Source of the DNA: Pseudooceanicola nitratireducens
Lineage (GTDB): Bacteria; Pseudomonadota; Alphaproteobacteria; Rhodobacterales; Rhodobacteraceae
Assembly: GCF_900109195.1 (NCBI RefSeq)
Contig: NZ_FNZG01000003.1
Location: 706,244-770,243 of the forward strand
Length of the DNA: 64,000 bases
Reading direction: 5' to 3'
Shown: piece by piece, positions 17,152 to 26,525 of the stretch
How positions within the stretch are numbered: the first letter of the stretch is position 1
Layout: every line of letters begins with the position of its first letter
Translations under genes and position numbers: made by a program
Notes under the pieces: generated by a model
The model's database searches: none
What the model saw: the letters and a program-made list of their open reading frames with translations, nothing else
What the model was told of the DNA's origin: nothing

Positions 17152-17742
17152 CTAGCGACGCCGCGCCATCACCCGGGCGCGGCGTTCCCATGTGTACTGC
17201 GGGTCCTGCAGCACCGGGGCCCAGAACAGCACCCCGCCCTGCCGCCAGGGATCCAGCACCAGCCCCTGCTCCATTGCCGCCCCGCGCGCCGAGATCACGA
17301 CGGTCGAATGGTCGATCCGCAGGCTTGTGGCATTGGCGATGGCCCGGTGCAGATCCAGCGTCTGGAAGCCTTCCTGCGCCAGCCGCGCCTGAAGATCATC
17401 CGCCCAGTGCCAGCACAGCCCACGGTCGCGGAAGCCCAGATTGACCTTGGTGTTATGCACCAGCGGCGGATCGGTGACACCGTAGCGCGCGCGCAGCTCC
17501 AGCGGATAGGTCACGGCGATGCGGGCGGCGCGGGCGGCGTCTTCGGGCGCGATCCCCTCGGCCCCGGAAAGCGCCAGGATATCCCGCTCCAATTCAACGA
17601 TCCGGGCGGCCACATCCGCGCGCCCCGCGTCTGGGGCCTGCCCCCCGCGTGCCTCGGGTGCCTCGGGTGCCTCGGGTGCCTCGGGCATGGCACAGCCCGC
17701 AAGGGCGGCGGGCAACAGGGTCAGGACGGCGCGGCGCTGCAT
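17152..17742 (-). CDS. Lipoprotein with Pro-Glu-Ala repeats and a Cys-His-Asp pattern
   Basis: A 196-residue protein not matched to a named family. Residues 1-17 form a signal peptide with lipobox LAGC (Cys17). Residues 20-31 are a P-E-A repeat encoded by four 9-bp DNA repeats. The C-terminal domain has GFRDRGLCWHWADDL (Cys110), RIDHSTVVIS (His145) and GLVLDPWRQGGVLFW (Asp164), in the order Cys-His-Asp used by papain-like hydrolases such as NlpC/P60 or transglutaminase-like folds. That assignment is inference. It is divergent from a CHAP-domain gene that is also exported. The start at 17742 is chosen because the signal peptide begins there. Confidence 0.75.
   Translation of the reverse strand: MQRRAVLTLLPAALAGCAMPEAPEAPEAPEARGGQAPDAGRADVAARIVELERDILALSGAEGIAPEDAARAARIAVTYPLELRARYGVTDPPLVHNTKVNLGFRDRGLCWHWADDLQARLAQEGFQTLDLHRAIANATSLRIDHSTVVISARGAAMEQGLVLDPWRQGGVLFWAPVLQDPQYTWERRARVMARRR
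17651..17686. repeat. Four 9-bp repeats coding Pro-Glu-Ala
   Basis: GCCTCGGGT occurs four times in tandem (last copy GCCTCGGGC), reading as repeated Glu-Ala-Pro on the minus strand directly after the lipidated Cys. Copies are identical at DNA level, which suggests recent expansion; the 9-bp unit keeps the frame, so changes in number alter only the spacer length. Confidence 0.9.
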
Positions 17743-17984
17743 GCGGGTCTCTCTTCCGGCCCGGCCCGGGCCTTTCTGGCGGATCGAATACCCTGGCAGA
17801 TCGGGGCGCAAACAGGACCCAGATCGCCCGGTCCGGGGCGCGGGTCAACAGGCTCAACGCGCGAGACGTGGGCAGGTTCCCGCCGCTTCGACCCCAAAGG
17901 GGTTGTTTCAAGGCCATTAATCGGGGATGAGCACCGGGTCTTGCAGAATTGTGAGGCAGGTGTGAACAGGCAACCGAGGCATAA

Positions 17985-18554
17985 ATGAGCGTAAAACGCG
18001 CCACCACCCAGCCGCTGCGCCGGACGATCCGTCTGGCCGCCGCGGCGCTTCTTCTGACCGGCGCGGCATGCGCCAACTACTCCGCCCAGGACGCCGCCGA
18101 CCGCGCGGTGCTGAACATGGAACTACGCGACATGGCCGTGGTCGAGGCCAATGTCAAACGCGCCCGCGGCATCCGCGTCTGGTGCGTGCCCTTCGCCCGT
18201 ACCGCCAGCGGCGTGCAGATCCACGGCAATGCAAACACATGGTGGTCCCAGGCCGCCGGCAGCTACGAGCGCAGCAAGACGCCCGCTGTCGGGGCCGTGA
18301 TGGCCTTTGCCGCCACCCGTGGCATGCCCATGGGGCACGTGGCCGTCGTGTCGAAACGCATCTCGGACCGCGAGATCCGCATCGACCACGCCAATTGGCA
18401 CCGCAACAAGGTCTCGCTTGGCATGGGCGTCATCGACGTCAGCCCCAACAACGACTGGAGCAAGGTCCGGGTCGAGACCAACCCCGGCCAATACGGCCAG
18501 ACCTATCCGGTCAACGGCTTCATCCTGCCGGCCCGCCCCGGTCAGGACGTCTGA
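17985..18554 (+). CDS. Exported CHAP-domain (amidase/peptidase) protein
   Basis: A 189-residue protein with a basic, hydrophobic signal sequence (residues 1-30, ending TGAACANYS). The CHAP-type core has RVWCVPFAR (Cys67), KTPAVGAVMAF, MPMGHVAVV (His118) and IRIDHANW, the Cys-His-(Asn/Asp) set of cysteine amidases acting on peptidoglycan peptides. A role in cell-wall remodelling in the periplasm is inferred from the family. The signal end could be a poor lipobox, as the -3 residue is Gly. It is divergent from the Cys-His-Asp lipoprotein gene, 242 bp between starts. Confidence 0.85.
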   Translation: MSVKRATTQPLRRTIRLAAAALLLTGAACANYSAQDAADRAVLNMELRDMAVVEANVKRARGIRVWCVPFARTASGVQIHGNANTWWSQAAGSYERSKTPAVGAVMAFAATRGMPMGHVAVVSKRISDREIRIDHANWHRNKVSLGMGVIDVSPNNDWSKVRVETNPGQYGQTYPVNGFILPARPGQDV

Positions 18555-18580
18555 CCCCATTTCCCGAGCAGGCAGAATAG

Positions 18581-18615
18581 AAACGGCACCGAGATCGGTG
18601 CCGTTTTCGTTTTCA
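18581..18615. terminator. Terminator between convergent genes
   Basis: An 11-bp stem AAACGGCACCG / CGGTGCCGTTT (18581-18591 with 18596-18606) with a 4-nt loop and TTTCGTTTTC downstream on the plus strand. It follows the CHAP gene and, read in reverse, also the VPLPA-CTERM gene. Confidence 0.8.
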
Positions 18616-18639
18616 TGGCTCGCTTTGCTTTCGCGCGGC

Positions 18640-19149
18640 TCAGGCCTTCTTGCGACGCTTCACAGCGGCAAGGGCACCAAAGCCACCCAGCAGCAGGAAA
18701 CCGGCTGCAGGCAGCGGAACCGCCGGCGGGGTCACAACCAGCGTGCTAAAATCGATCCGCGCCGAGGCATTGCCGACGTTTGCAAACTGCAGGAAAGTCA
18801 GCCCCGTGAGGTTCACGGTTTCGACCCCGGTAGGCGGCACGTTGTCGATTTCGAACGTCGCGAAGTTGCTACCAGACACGTTGAACTTACGCAGCTGGCC
18901 ACCGCCCGTCAGCAGGTAAGACACCTGCGCAACGTCGAAGGTGTACCCTGCATCTGCGGTGATCGTCAGAATGACGTTCGAGCCGCCGTTGGACAGGAAG
19001 CACTTCGTGTCGCCATTCAGATCTACAGGGCAGTTGCCGCTGGTTTCCTGACCGACAATCGTCAATCCGCTAACGGTAAGCGCATGAGCCGAGGATACAC
19101 CCAGGATCAAGGCCGCAGCAGCGAACTTAAGGGTCTTCAAAATGTTCAT
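18640..19149 (-). CDS. VPLPA-CTERM sorting domain protein, secreted
   Basis: A 169-residue protein with an N-terminal signal peptide (to about SSAHA) and a C-terminus AVPLPAAGFLLLGGFGALAA followed by VKRRKKA: the VPLPA motif, a membrane helix and a basic tail. This is the PEP-CTERM-like signal processed by an exosortase in Rhodobacterales. The middle (about 120 residues, rich in T, V, G, N with two Cys, at about 40 and 50) looks like a beta-sandwich but matches nothing I recognise. GAGGAG lies about 9 nt before the ATG. No exosortase or polysaccharide genes lie nearby, so the enzyme must be elsewhere. Confidence 0.9.
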   Translation of the reverse strand: MNILKTLKFAAAALILGVSSAHALTVSGLTIVGQETSGNCPVDLNGDTKCFLSNGGSNVILTITADAGYTFDVAQVSYLLTGGGQLRKFNVSGSNFATFEIDNVPPTGVETVNLTGLTFLQFANVGNASARIDFSTLVVTPPAVPLPAAGFLLLGGFGALAAVKRRKKA

Positions 19150-19164
19150 GAATATAAACTCCTC

Positions 19165-19560
19165 ATACTCTGAAACACATTATTAAATATCACGCCTTAA
19201 GATCGCGCCGCGTTGAAATTTAACGTGACACCCCCAATGATGGGCTTATTTTCGCCACTTTTGGCCAAAATCACGCAGGCGACACCGTTTCTGAAGAAAT
19301 CTAGATAACCTGATTCAACCTTAGATTGATGTCGTTTTCGAACGCAAAACAATCAATCGATTTCCAATGGGAAAAATTCGAATCATTTCAATAGGAAAAT
19401 GCAACTTTCCAAATTGAAAATCAACCGCAGCCGGGGTGGTGTTTCCGGTCAGGTTCCGCCCTGCCCTGCCCGGTCAATCACCCCTTGGCCAGACAAGGGG
19501 CAACGCAACAGACAAAACGACCTACGACACGACCGGCCAAACGGCAGACCAAACTGGGCG
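19165..19560. other. AT-rich spacer upstream of the VPLPA-CTERM gene
   Basis: About 400 bp with no supported gene. The first 250 bp are much richer in A and T than anything else in the window; the rest is ordinary. It should hold the promoter of the VPLPA-CTERM gene on the minus strand, and it contains three similar dyads at 19361-19420. Confidence 0.6.
19361..19420. promoter_or_regulatory. Three spaced TTTCC-GGAAA-type dyads
   Basis: TTTCCAATGGGAAAAA (19361), TTTCAATAGGAAAA (19386) and TTTCCAAATTGAAAA (19406) are similar short dyads, 25 and 20 bp apart, roughly two helix turns. They lie 210-270 bp upstream of the VPLPA-CTERM start. They could be an array of regulator sites; there is no evidence for which regulator. 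Confidence 0.4.
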
Positions 19561-19596
19561 CAACGAAAACGGGCGGCAGGTTGCCCCGCCGCCCGT
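19561..19596 (-). terminator. Rho-independent terminator after aspS
   Basis: On the minus strand ACGGGCGGC / GCCGCCCGT (19588-19596 with 19569-19577) with a 10-nt loop is followed by TTTTCGTTG, 22 bp past the aspS stop. Confidence 0.8.
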
Positions 19597-19618
19597 CATA
19601 AAAGATCTGACCCCAGGA

Positions 19619-21400
19619 TCACTCCTGTGGGATGACCCGCAGCGACAGCTCCATCAGCTGGTCGCTGGTCGGTTCGGACGGCGCGCCCATCATCAGGTCC
19701 TCGGCCCGCTGGTTCATCGGGAACAGCATGACGTCGCGCAGGTTGTCCTCGTCCGCCAGCAGCATGACGATGCGGTCCACACCGGCGGCGCAGCCACCGT
19801 GCGGCGGGGCACCGTATTGGAAGGCGTTGACCATGCCGCCAAAGCGCTTCTCGACCTCGTCCTTGCCATAGCCCGCGATCTCGAAGGCCTTGAACATGAT
19901 CTCGGGGCGGTGGTTCCGGATCGCGCCCGACACCAGCTCATAGCCGTTGCAGGCCAGGTCGTACTGGAAGCCCTTCACCGACAGCGGATCGGATTCGAGC
20001 GCCTCAAGCCCGCCCTGCGGCATCGAGAAGGGGTTGTGTTCGAAATCGATCTCGCCGGTTTCCTCGTCCTTTTCGTAGATCGGGAAATCGACGATCCAGG
20101 CAAAGGCAAAGCGGTCCTTGTCAGTCAGGCCCAATTCTTCGCCGATGACGTTGCGGGCGCGACCGGCAACGGATTCGAAGGACTTGGGTTTGCCGCCCAG
20201 GAAGAACGCCGCGTCGCCGACGCCCAGGCCCAGCTGCTGGCGGATCGCCTCGGTGCGTTCGGGGCCGATGTTCTTGGCCAGGGGACCGGCGGCTTCCATG
20301 CCGTCGCCCTGATCGCGCCAGAAGATATAGCCCATGCCCGGCAGGCCCTCTTTCTGGGCGAAGGCGTTCATGCGGTCACAGAATTTGCGGCTGCCGCCCG
20401 TGGGGGCGGGGATGGCGCGGATCTCGGTGCCGTCCTGTTCCAGCAGCTTGGCGAAGATCGCAAAGCCCGAGCCCGCGAAATGTTCGGACACCACCTGCAT
20501 CTCGATCGGGTTGCGCAGGTCGGGCTTGTCCGAGCCATATTTCAGCGCGGCATCCGCATAGGTGATCTGCGGCCAGTCGGCGGGGGCGTCAACCTTGCGG
20601 CCACCGCCGAATTCTTCGAACACGCCGCCGATGACCGGGGAAATCGTGTCAAAGACGTCCTGCTGGGTGACAAAGGACATCTCCATGTCCAACTGGTAGA
20701 AATCCGTGGGCGAGCGGTCGGCGCGCGGGTCTTCGTCGCGGAAGCAGGGTGCGATCTGGAAATATTTGTCAAAGCCCGAGACCATCAGCAGCTGCTTGAA
20801 CTGCTGCGGAGCCTGCGGCAGGGCGTAGAACTTGCCCGGATGCAGACGCGACGGCACCAGGAAGTCACGCGCGCCTTCGGGGCTGGATGCGGTGATGATC
20901 GGCGTCTGGAATTCGCGGAAGCCCTTGTCCCACATGCGTTTCCGCATCGAGGCCACAACGTCCGAGCGCAGCTTCATGTTGGTCTGCATCTTCTCGCGGC
21001 GCAGGTCGAGGTAACGATACCGCAGGCGGGTTTCCTCGGGGTATTCCTGATCACCGAAGACCATCAGCGGCAGTTCCTTGGCGCTGCCCAAAACCTCGAT
21101 GTCGCGCACGAAGACCTCGACCTCACCGGTCGGCAGCTTGGGGTTCACCAGTTCCGGGTCACGCGCCTTCACGTTGCCGTCGATGCGGATACACCATTCC
21201 GACCGGACCTTTTCCACCTCGGCAAAGACCGGGCTGTCGGGGTCGCACAGGACCTGGGTCGTGCCGTAATGGTCGCGCAGGTCGATGAAGAGGATGCCGC
21301 CGTGATCGCGGACCCGATGCACCCAGCCGGAAAGGCGGACATTCTCGCCAACATTGGCGGCGGTCAGATCGGCACAGGTGTGGCTGCGATAGGCGTGCAT
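19619..21400 (-). CDS. aspS: Aspartyl-tRNA synthetase
   Basis: A 593-residue class IIb aminoacyl-tRNA synthetase. Domains: OB-fold anticodon-binding region ([23 protein letters not shown]), motif 1 near [10 protein letters not shown], motif 2 [24 protein letters not shown], a bacterial GAD insert around residues 300-420, and motif 3 [14 protein letters not shown]. The bacterial type often also charges tRNA-Asn when GatCAB is present; this cannot be judged here. Single-gene unit with its own terminator. Confidence 0.98.
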   Translation of the reverse strand: MHAYRSHTCADLTAANVGENVRLSGWVHRVRDHGGILFIDLRDHYGTTQVLCDPDSPVFAEVEKVRSEWCIRIDGNVKARDPELVNPKLPTGEVEVFVRDIEVLGSAKELPLMVFGDQEYPEETRLRYRYLDLRREKMQTNMKLRSDVVASMRKRMWDKGFREFQTPIITASSPEGARDFLVPSRLHPGKFYALPQAPQQFKQLLMVSGFDKYFQIAPCFRDEDPRADRSPTDFYQLDMEMSFVTQQDVFDTISPVIGGVFEEFGGGRKVDAPADWPQITYADAALKYGSDKPDLRNPIEMQVVSEHFAGSGFAIFAKLLEQDGTEIRAIPAPTGGSRKFCDRMNAFAQKEGLPGMGYIFWRDQGDGMEAAGPLAKNIGPERTEAIRQQLGLGVGDAAFFLGGKPKSFESVAGRARNVIGEELGLTDKDRFAFAWIVDFPIYEKDEETGEIDFEHNPFSMPQGGLEALESDPLSVKGFQYDLACNGYELVSGAIRNHRPEIMFKAFEIAGYGKDEVEKRFGGMVNAFQYGAPPHGGCAAGVDRIVMLLADEDNLRDVMLFPMNQRAEDLMMGAPSEPTSDQLMELSLRVIPQE

Positions 21401-21530
21401 GGTCGTTTCCTCTGGTCAGAAGCCGCGGTTTCGGCAGGGGCCGATACACATGGGATAGGCGCGGAAGTCAAGCGGGCTGCGGCTTTGGACGCCCGGAAAC
21501 AGAGGGTTCCGGGGGCTGGCGCGGCAATCC

Positions 21531-21554
21531 GGCCTGATCCGGCCCGATCAGGCC
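21531..21554. repeat. Hairpin overlapping the phnM-like stop codon
   Basis: GGCCTGAT / ATCAGGCC (21531-21538 with 21547-21554) with an 8-nt spacer includes the stop codon of the minus-strand phnM-like gene. No T-run follows, so intrinsic termination is doubtful. Confidence 0.6.
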
Positions 21555-22705
21555 GCCAGAAGGGCCGCCGCCGCCTGCGGGTCGGCATAGGCGATGCGCC
21601 CGCCCGTCACCGTCAACCCGATGCGCCCCGTCGCCGGGTTGATCCCCACCAGATCGGCGCGCAGCCCAGCCAAAAGCTGACCGCGATCCGCCAGGCCCAG
21701 AACCGACGCCGGCCCCGACGACACCAGCGCCCAGGCCGCAGGCACCCCCACATCCCCTGCCAGCTGCTGCGCCGCCTGGAAGGGCGCGGGGTAATGGTAA
21801 TCCGAGGCCAGCGCGGAACACAGCCCTTCACGCACCAGATCGGCGGCCGAGACCTTGCCCTGATGCGATCCCCCCCGCACCACGTTCGGCGCGCCCAGCA
21901 CGATCGGGGCACCCTGCCCAGCGGCCTCCAGCGCGGCCTCTCGGCTTTCGGGGAATTCAGAGATGGTCAGCCCCTGCGCTTGTGCATCCCGCCGGGCGGC
22001 GGCATCCGCATCGTCGTGGCTTCCGGTCAGGCCCCCCCTGGCCGCCAGACGGGCGGCCAGCGCGGTGACGGCGCCGGGAACCTCGGCGCTGCGAGCGTGC
22101 AGATCCTGGAGCAGGGCCAGATGCGCCTCGGGGCTGCGGCCGGATTTCAGCGCCTGCCCGGTCAGCCGGGGCGGACGTTTGCCCCGTGCCAAAGCCGCAT
22201 GAGGGACATGATCGTTCAGCACGACATACGGAATATCGTGCTGGTCAATCAGCGCCTCGATTTTCGGGTAGTCGTCGATCAGATGGCTTTCGACGCGCAG
22301 CTGCACCCGCATGTCTGTCACCAGCCGGGCGCGCGTTGCCTGCAATGCCGACAGCATCCGGGCGGCGAACTCAGGGCCGCGCATCCCGCCTTCCCAGGAA
22401 TAGAACTGCGCCAGGTAGGCGGTGGTGATGCCGTTTGCCGCAAGCTCTGTGTCGAGCGAGGCCAGGCCGACGGACAGATCCTTCATCGCGCCGCGTCGCG
22501 GGGCCAGGTGCCGTTCGAACCCGTCGCCATGCAGGTCGATCAGGCCGGGGCGAAGCTCCCACCCGTCCAGATGCACGGCGCGACCCACATGGGCATCAGT
22601 CAGCACCCCGGCCGAGACGCCAATCGCAGCGCCAGAGAGGCCATCGGGGCGCAGCGACAGCGCGCCCTGGATATGGAAATCGGGTGCAGACAAGGATCCA
22701 GACAT
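21548..22705 (-). CDS. PhnM-like amidohydrolase (ribose-1-methylphosphonate triphosphate diphosphatase family)
   Basis: A 385-residue metal-dependent hydrolase of the amidohydrolase superfamily. LRPGLIDLHGDGFERHLAPRRG corresponds to the PhnM signature (IDLHxDxxERHxxPR); YVVLNDHVPH, GGLTGSHDDAD and CSALASDYHYPAPFQAA provide the later metal-binding His and Asp positions. PhnM releases diphosphate from the triphosphate intermediate of C-P lyase. No other phn gene is present, so it is either an isolated pathway member or a related hydrolase. Start 22705 is taken because the family begins near there; the frame is open further upstream. Confidence 0.82.
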   Translation of the reverse strand: MSGSLSAPDFHIQGALSLRPDGLSGAAIGVSAGVLTDAHVGRAVHLDGWELRPGLIDLHGDGFERHLAPRRGAMKDLSVGLASLDTELAANGITTAYLAQFYSWEGGMRGPEFAARMLSALQATRARLVTDMRVQLRVESHLIDDYPKIEALIDQHDIPYVVLNDHVPHAALARGKRPPRLTGQALKSGRSPEAHLALLQDLHARSAEVPGAVTALAARLAARGGLTGSHDDADAAARRDAQAQGLTISEFPESREAALEAAGQGAPIVLGAPNVVRGGSHQGKVSAADLVREGLCSALASDYHYPAPFQAAQQLAGDVGVPAAWALVSSGPASVLGLADRGQLLAGLRADLVGINPATGRIGLTVTGGRIAYADPQAAAALLAA

Positions 22706-22784
22706 GGGGGGTCTTCTGTCCCGGCATATCGTCGGAATCAAGGCCCGTCGGGTTTCAAAGGCGCAGCCCCCGGCTCGCCGCCCC

Positions 22785-23267
22785 TCAGATCCCCTGAAAG
22801 GCCGAAGGGTAGATGACCTTGCCCAGGTGGCCCGACGTCCCCGCCGCAATCGGATAGACCAGGAAATAATCGCGGTCATAGGGGGTGTGCAGGTTCTCGG
22901 CCGCCTTCAGGGTAAAGCCGAAGCGCGTGTAATAGTCGGGCGCGCCCAGGACGGTGATCGCCTTTGCCCCCGCCTGCCGCGCGGCATCCAGCCCTGCGCG
23001 GACCAGGTCCGACCCGATCCCGCGGTCCTGCTGCGAAGGCGAAACGACCAGCGGCGACAGGGACAGCCAGCCTTCCGGCGCGACCAGCCGGGCAAAGCAG
23101 ATGTGGCCGACCACATGGCCCTCAAGCTCGGCCACCAGTTCCACAGCGATCTGATCGGCCTCGCGCAGGGCCTGGACCAGCCGCAGCTCGGCCTGGCCCT
23201 CGAAAGCGGTATCAAGAAGGATGCTGACACCGGTGGCGTCACCGGGGCGGAAGGGGCGAATGATCAT
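22785..23267 (-). CDS. GNAT family N-acetyltransferase, YhbS-like
   Basis: A 160-residue acetyltransferase. MIIRPFRPGDATGVSILLDTAF is the N-terminal strand-helix; LSPLVVSPSQQDRGIGSDLVRAGLDAARQAGAKAITVLGAPDYYTRFGF holds the acetyl-CoA loop QDRGIGSDL and the YYTRFGF element characteristic of YhbS-type proteins. Substrate unknown. An ATG at 23294 is in frame, but 23267 gives the normal family start. It lies 79 bp upstream of the phnM-like gene on the same strand, so the two may be co-transcribed. Confidence 0.88.
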   Translation of the reverse strand: MIIRPFRPGDATGVSILLDTAFEGQAELRLVQALREADQIAVELVAELEGHVVGHICFARLVAPEGWLSLSPLVVSPSQQDRGIGSDLVRAGLDAARQAGAKAITVLGAPDYYTRFGFTLKAAENLHTPYDRDYFLVYPIAAGTSGHLGKVIYPSAFQGI

Positions 23268-23378
23268 GGCAATTCCGTCATCTGAATAAACCAAGTTTAT
23301 CTCTTTGCCCGTCCGGGACCAGTTTTTTTCGCCAATCCCCCGCGCCCGTCCATGCCGCCACCGGGGCCCCGCGCACGA

Positions 23379-23405
23379 AAAAGGGCACCGAAACGGTGCC
23401 CTTTT
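23379..23405. terminator. Terminator of groESL
   Basis: A 12-bp perfect stem AAAAGGGCACCG / CGGTGCCCTTTT (23379-23390 with 23394-23405) with loop AAA gives T-runs on both strands. It lies 54 bp past the groEL stop. Confidence 0.9.
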
Positions 23406-23459
23406 CCAAGTCTTGGCTCACATGAAAATCACATGCGCTGTCCGTCAGGACAGGCGTGA

Positions 23460-25124
<1,665 letters not shown>

Positions 25125-25176
25125 CTAAGTCGTTGTGTTCAGAATGCGTGGGGCTGGGGTCTTACCCTGCCTCCCC

Positions 25177-25464
25177 TCAGGCGATGATGCCGAGGATGTC
25201 GCTTTCTTTCATGATCAGCAGTTCCTGGCCGTCCAGGGTGATCTCGGTGCCGGACCACTTGCCGAACAGGATCTTGTCGCCGGCTTTCACGGCCATCTCG
25301 ATCAGCTCACCGCTGTCCTTGCGGGCACCTTCGCCCACAGCAACAACTTCGCCTTCCGCTGGCTTTTCCTTGGCGCTGTCGGGGATGATCAGCCCGCCTG
25401 CGGTTTTCTCTTCGCTTTCCACGCGCTTGACCAGCACTCGGTCATGAAGCGGTTTGAATGCCAT
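25177..25464 (-). CDS. groES: Co-chaperonin GroES (Hsp10)
   Basis: A 95-residue heptameric lid of the GroEL cage. [44 protein letters not shown] includes the mobile loop ([12 protein letters not shown]) that binds Gro[18 protein letters not shown] and the C-terminal ILGIIA are canonical. Start ATG 25464 is the family start; the in-frame codon at 25485 would add seven atypical residues. First gene of groES-groEL, controlled by a CIRCE operator and promoter at 25534-25596. Confidence 0.99.
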   Translation of the reverse strand: MAFKPLHDRVLVKRVESEEKTAGGLIIPDSAKEKPAEGEVVAVGEGARKDSGELIEMAVKAGDKILFGKWSGTEITLDGQELLIMKESDILGIIA

Positions 25465-25533
25465 CTCTGAGGCTCCTTGGCTCAAAGTTTCTCCCTGCCT
25501 CCCTGCCCTCGTTCAGCGACGGACAGCGAGGCG

Positions 25534-25560
25534 TTATCACTCACACCCTGCGAGTGCTAA
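25534..25560 (-). promoter_or_regulatory. CIRCE operator (HrcA binding site)
   Basis: TTATCACTC - 9 nt - GAGTGCTAA (25534-25542 and 25552-25560) matches the CIRCE consensus TTAGCACTC-N9-GAGTGCTAA at 17 of 18 positions. It lies right after the -10 box, so HrcA bound here would block initiation of groESL. The hrcA gene is not in the window. Confidence 0.95.
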
Positions 25561-25567
25561 CGGCCCG

Positions 25568-25596
25568 GAGATAAGGACCGGAATTTGGGCTGTCAA
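25568..25596 (-). promoter_or_regulatory. groESL promoter
   Basis: On the minus strand TTGACA (25591-25596), 17 bp, then TATCTC (25568-25573). The wider boxes CTTGACA and CTTATCT also fit the alphaproteobacterial heat-shock sigma factor RpoH pattern (CTTGAC ... CYTATNT), so the unit may be driven by RpoH and repressed through CIRCE. The choice of sigma factor is inference. Confidence 0.7.
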
Positions 25597-25710
25597 GGAA
25601 ACTGCGCCACAAACTTGGGGAGGATTTTATCGAAATGCCACCAATTCGCCGGGAGGGCGGGGATTCCCGCTGACGATGCGCCGCCAGTTTAACGCCCGGT
25701 GCAGCCCGGG

Positions 25711-26421
25711 TCAGGCGGTTTGTTCCGCTGTTTCTTCCGCTGGTGCGGGGGCAATCAGATCCCCCGCATCGAACTGCCCGCGTTCCTCTGCGCCTTTGGG
25801 GGTCAGCGCATAGACCCCGCGCTCGACCCGCTCGAACCAGCCGTAATGATCGTCGCGCATCAGGGTCGTGGCATTGGGCACACCGGCGGCCCGGGCCACC
25901 TCGGCCCCGCGCAGCGGGCCCTGCGCCTGAAGCACGGCGGCACAGCGCAAAGCGTCCTGACGATAGGCCGTCACCAGCTTGACCCCGACGGATCCGCCGG
26001 CGTTCGGGTCCCCGACCCGGCGCTGGAATTCCCGCAACAACCGCCCCTTCCGGGGCTTGGATCCGCGCGGCACGAAGGGGGCGGGATCGCAATGCACATG
26101 CACATGGCCATCGCGCGCCCGCACCGTGATCAGCCCCAGCCCAAGGCGGCGGCACAGTGACAGGTGCCCGGTCAGCGCCTTGCGGCCCTTCAGCGTCGGC
26201 ACCGCCAGATAGACCCAATCGGTCATCGCCTGCCGCGCCACGCCCTGCTGCACCAGCGTCAGGTTCATGCCGGTCTTCATCTCGACGATCACCGGATCGG
26301 GATCATCGTCGCGCATCGCCATGACGTCGGCCCCGGCGACCTCGGACTTCACCTCGTACCCCTGGGCCTCGAGATAGGCCTTGATCGGGGGATACAGGTC
26401 GGTTTCGCGCAGTTTGGCCAT
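25711..26421 (-). CDS. DUF2161 family PD-(D/E)XK-type protein
   Basis: A 236-residue protein of the DUF2161 family, predicted to have a PD-(D/E)XK nuclease fold. Residues 1-75 show YPPIKAYLEAQGYEVKSEVAGADVMAM and DPVIVEMKTGM, giving the Asp and ExK catalytic pattern. A His-rich stretch (DGHVHVHCDP) follows, and the C-terminal part resembles a winged-helix (LRGAEVARAAGVPNATTLMRDDHYGWFERVERGVYALT). No function has been shown for the family. It is divergent from the ZIP-like transporter; nothing nearby suggests a restriction or defence role. Confidence 0.88.
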   Translation of the reverse strand: MAKLRETDLYPPIKAYLEAQGYEVKSEVAGADVMAMRDDDPDPVIVEMKTGMNLTLVQQGVARQAMTDWVYLAVPTLKGRKALTGHLSLCRRLGLGLITVRARDGHVHVHCDPAPFVPRGSKPRKGRLLREFQRRVGDPNAGGSVGVKLVTAYRQDALRCAAVLQAQGPLRGAEVARAAGVPNATTLMRDDHYGWFERVERGVYALTPKGAEERGQFDAGDLIAPAPAEETAEQTA

Positions 26422-26450
26422 GGGCGGACTTTACGGCGCGGCCCCAGTCC

Positions 26451-26478
26451 GGAACAAGAGGGGTCAGGAACAAGAGGG
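26451..26478. repeat. Short direct repeat in a divergent spacer
   Basis: GGAACAAGAGGG occurs at 26451-26462 and again at 26467-26478, a 16-bp period, in the 104-bp gap between the divergent DUF2161 and ZIP-like genes. It may be a regulator site or chance. Confidence 0.6.
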
Positions 26479-26525
26479 TGCCGCCGGGCATTGATCCCGG
26501 ACCTGCCCGCAAACCCGGACTTCAC

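Noticed and set aside
19399..19635. 78-residue open frame in the AT-rich spacer
   Set aside because: It runs into antisense of aspS, has no ribosome site and no recognisable features.
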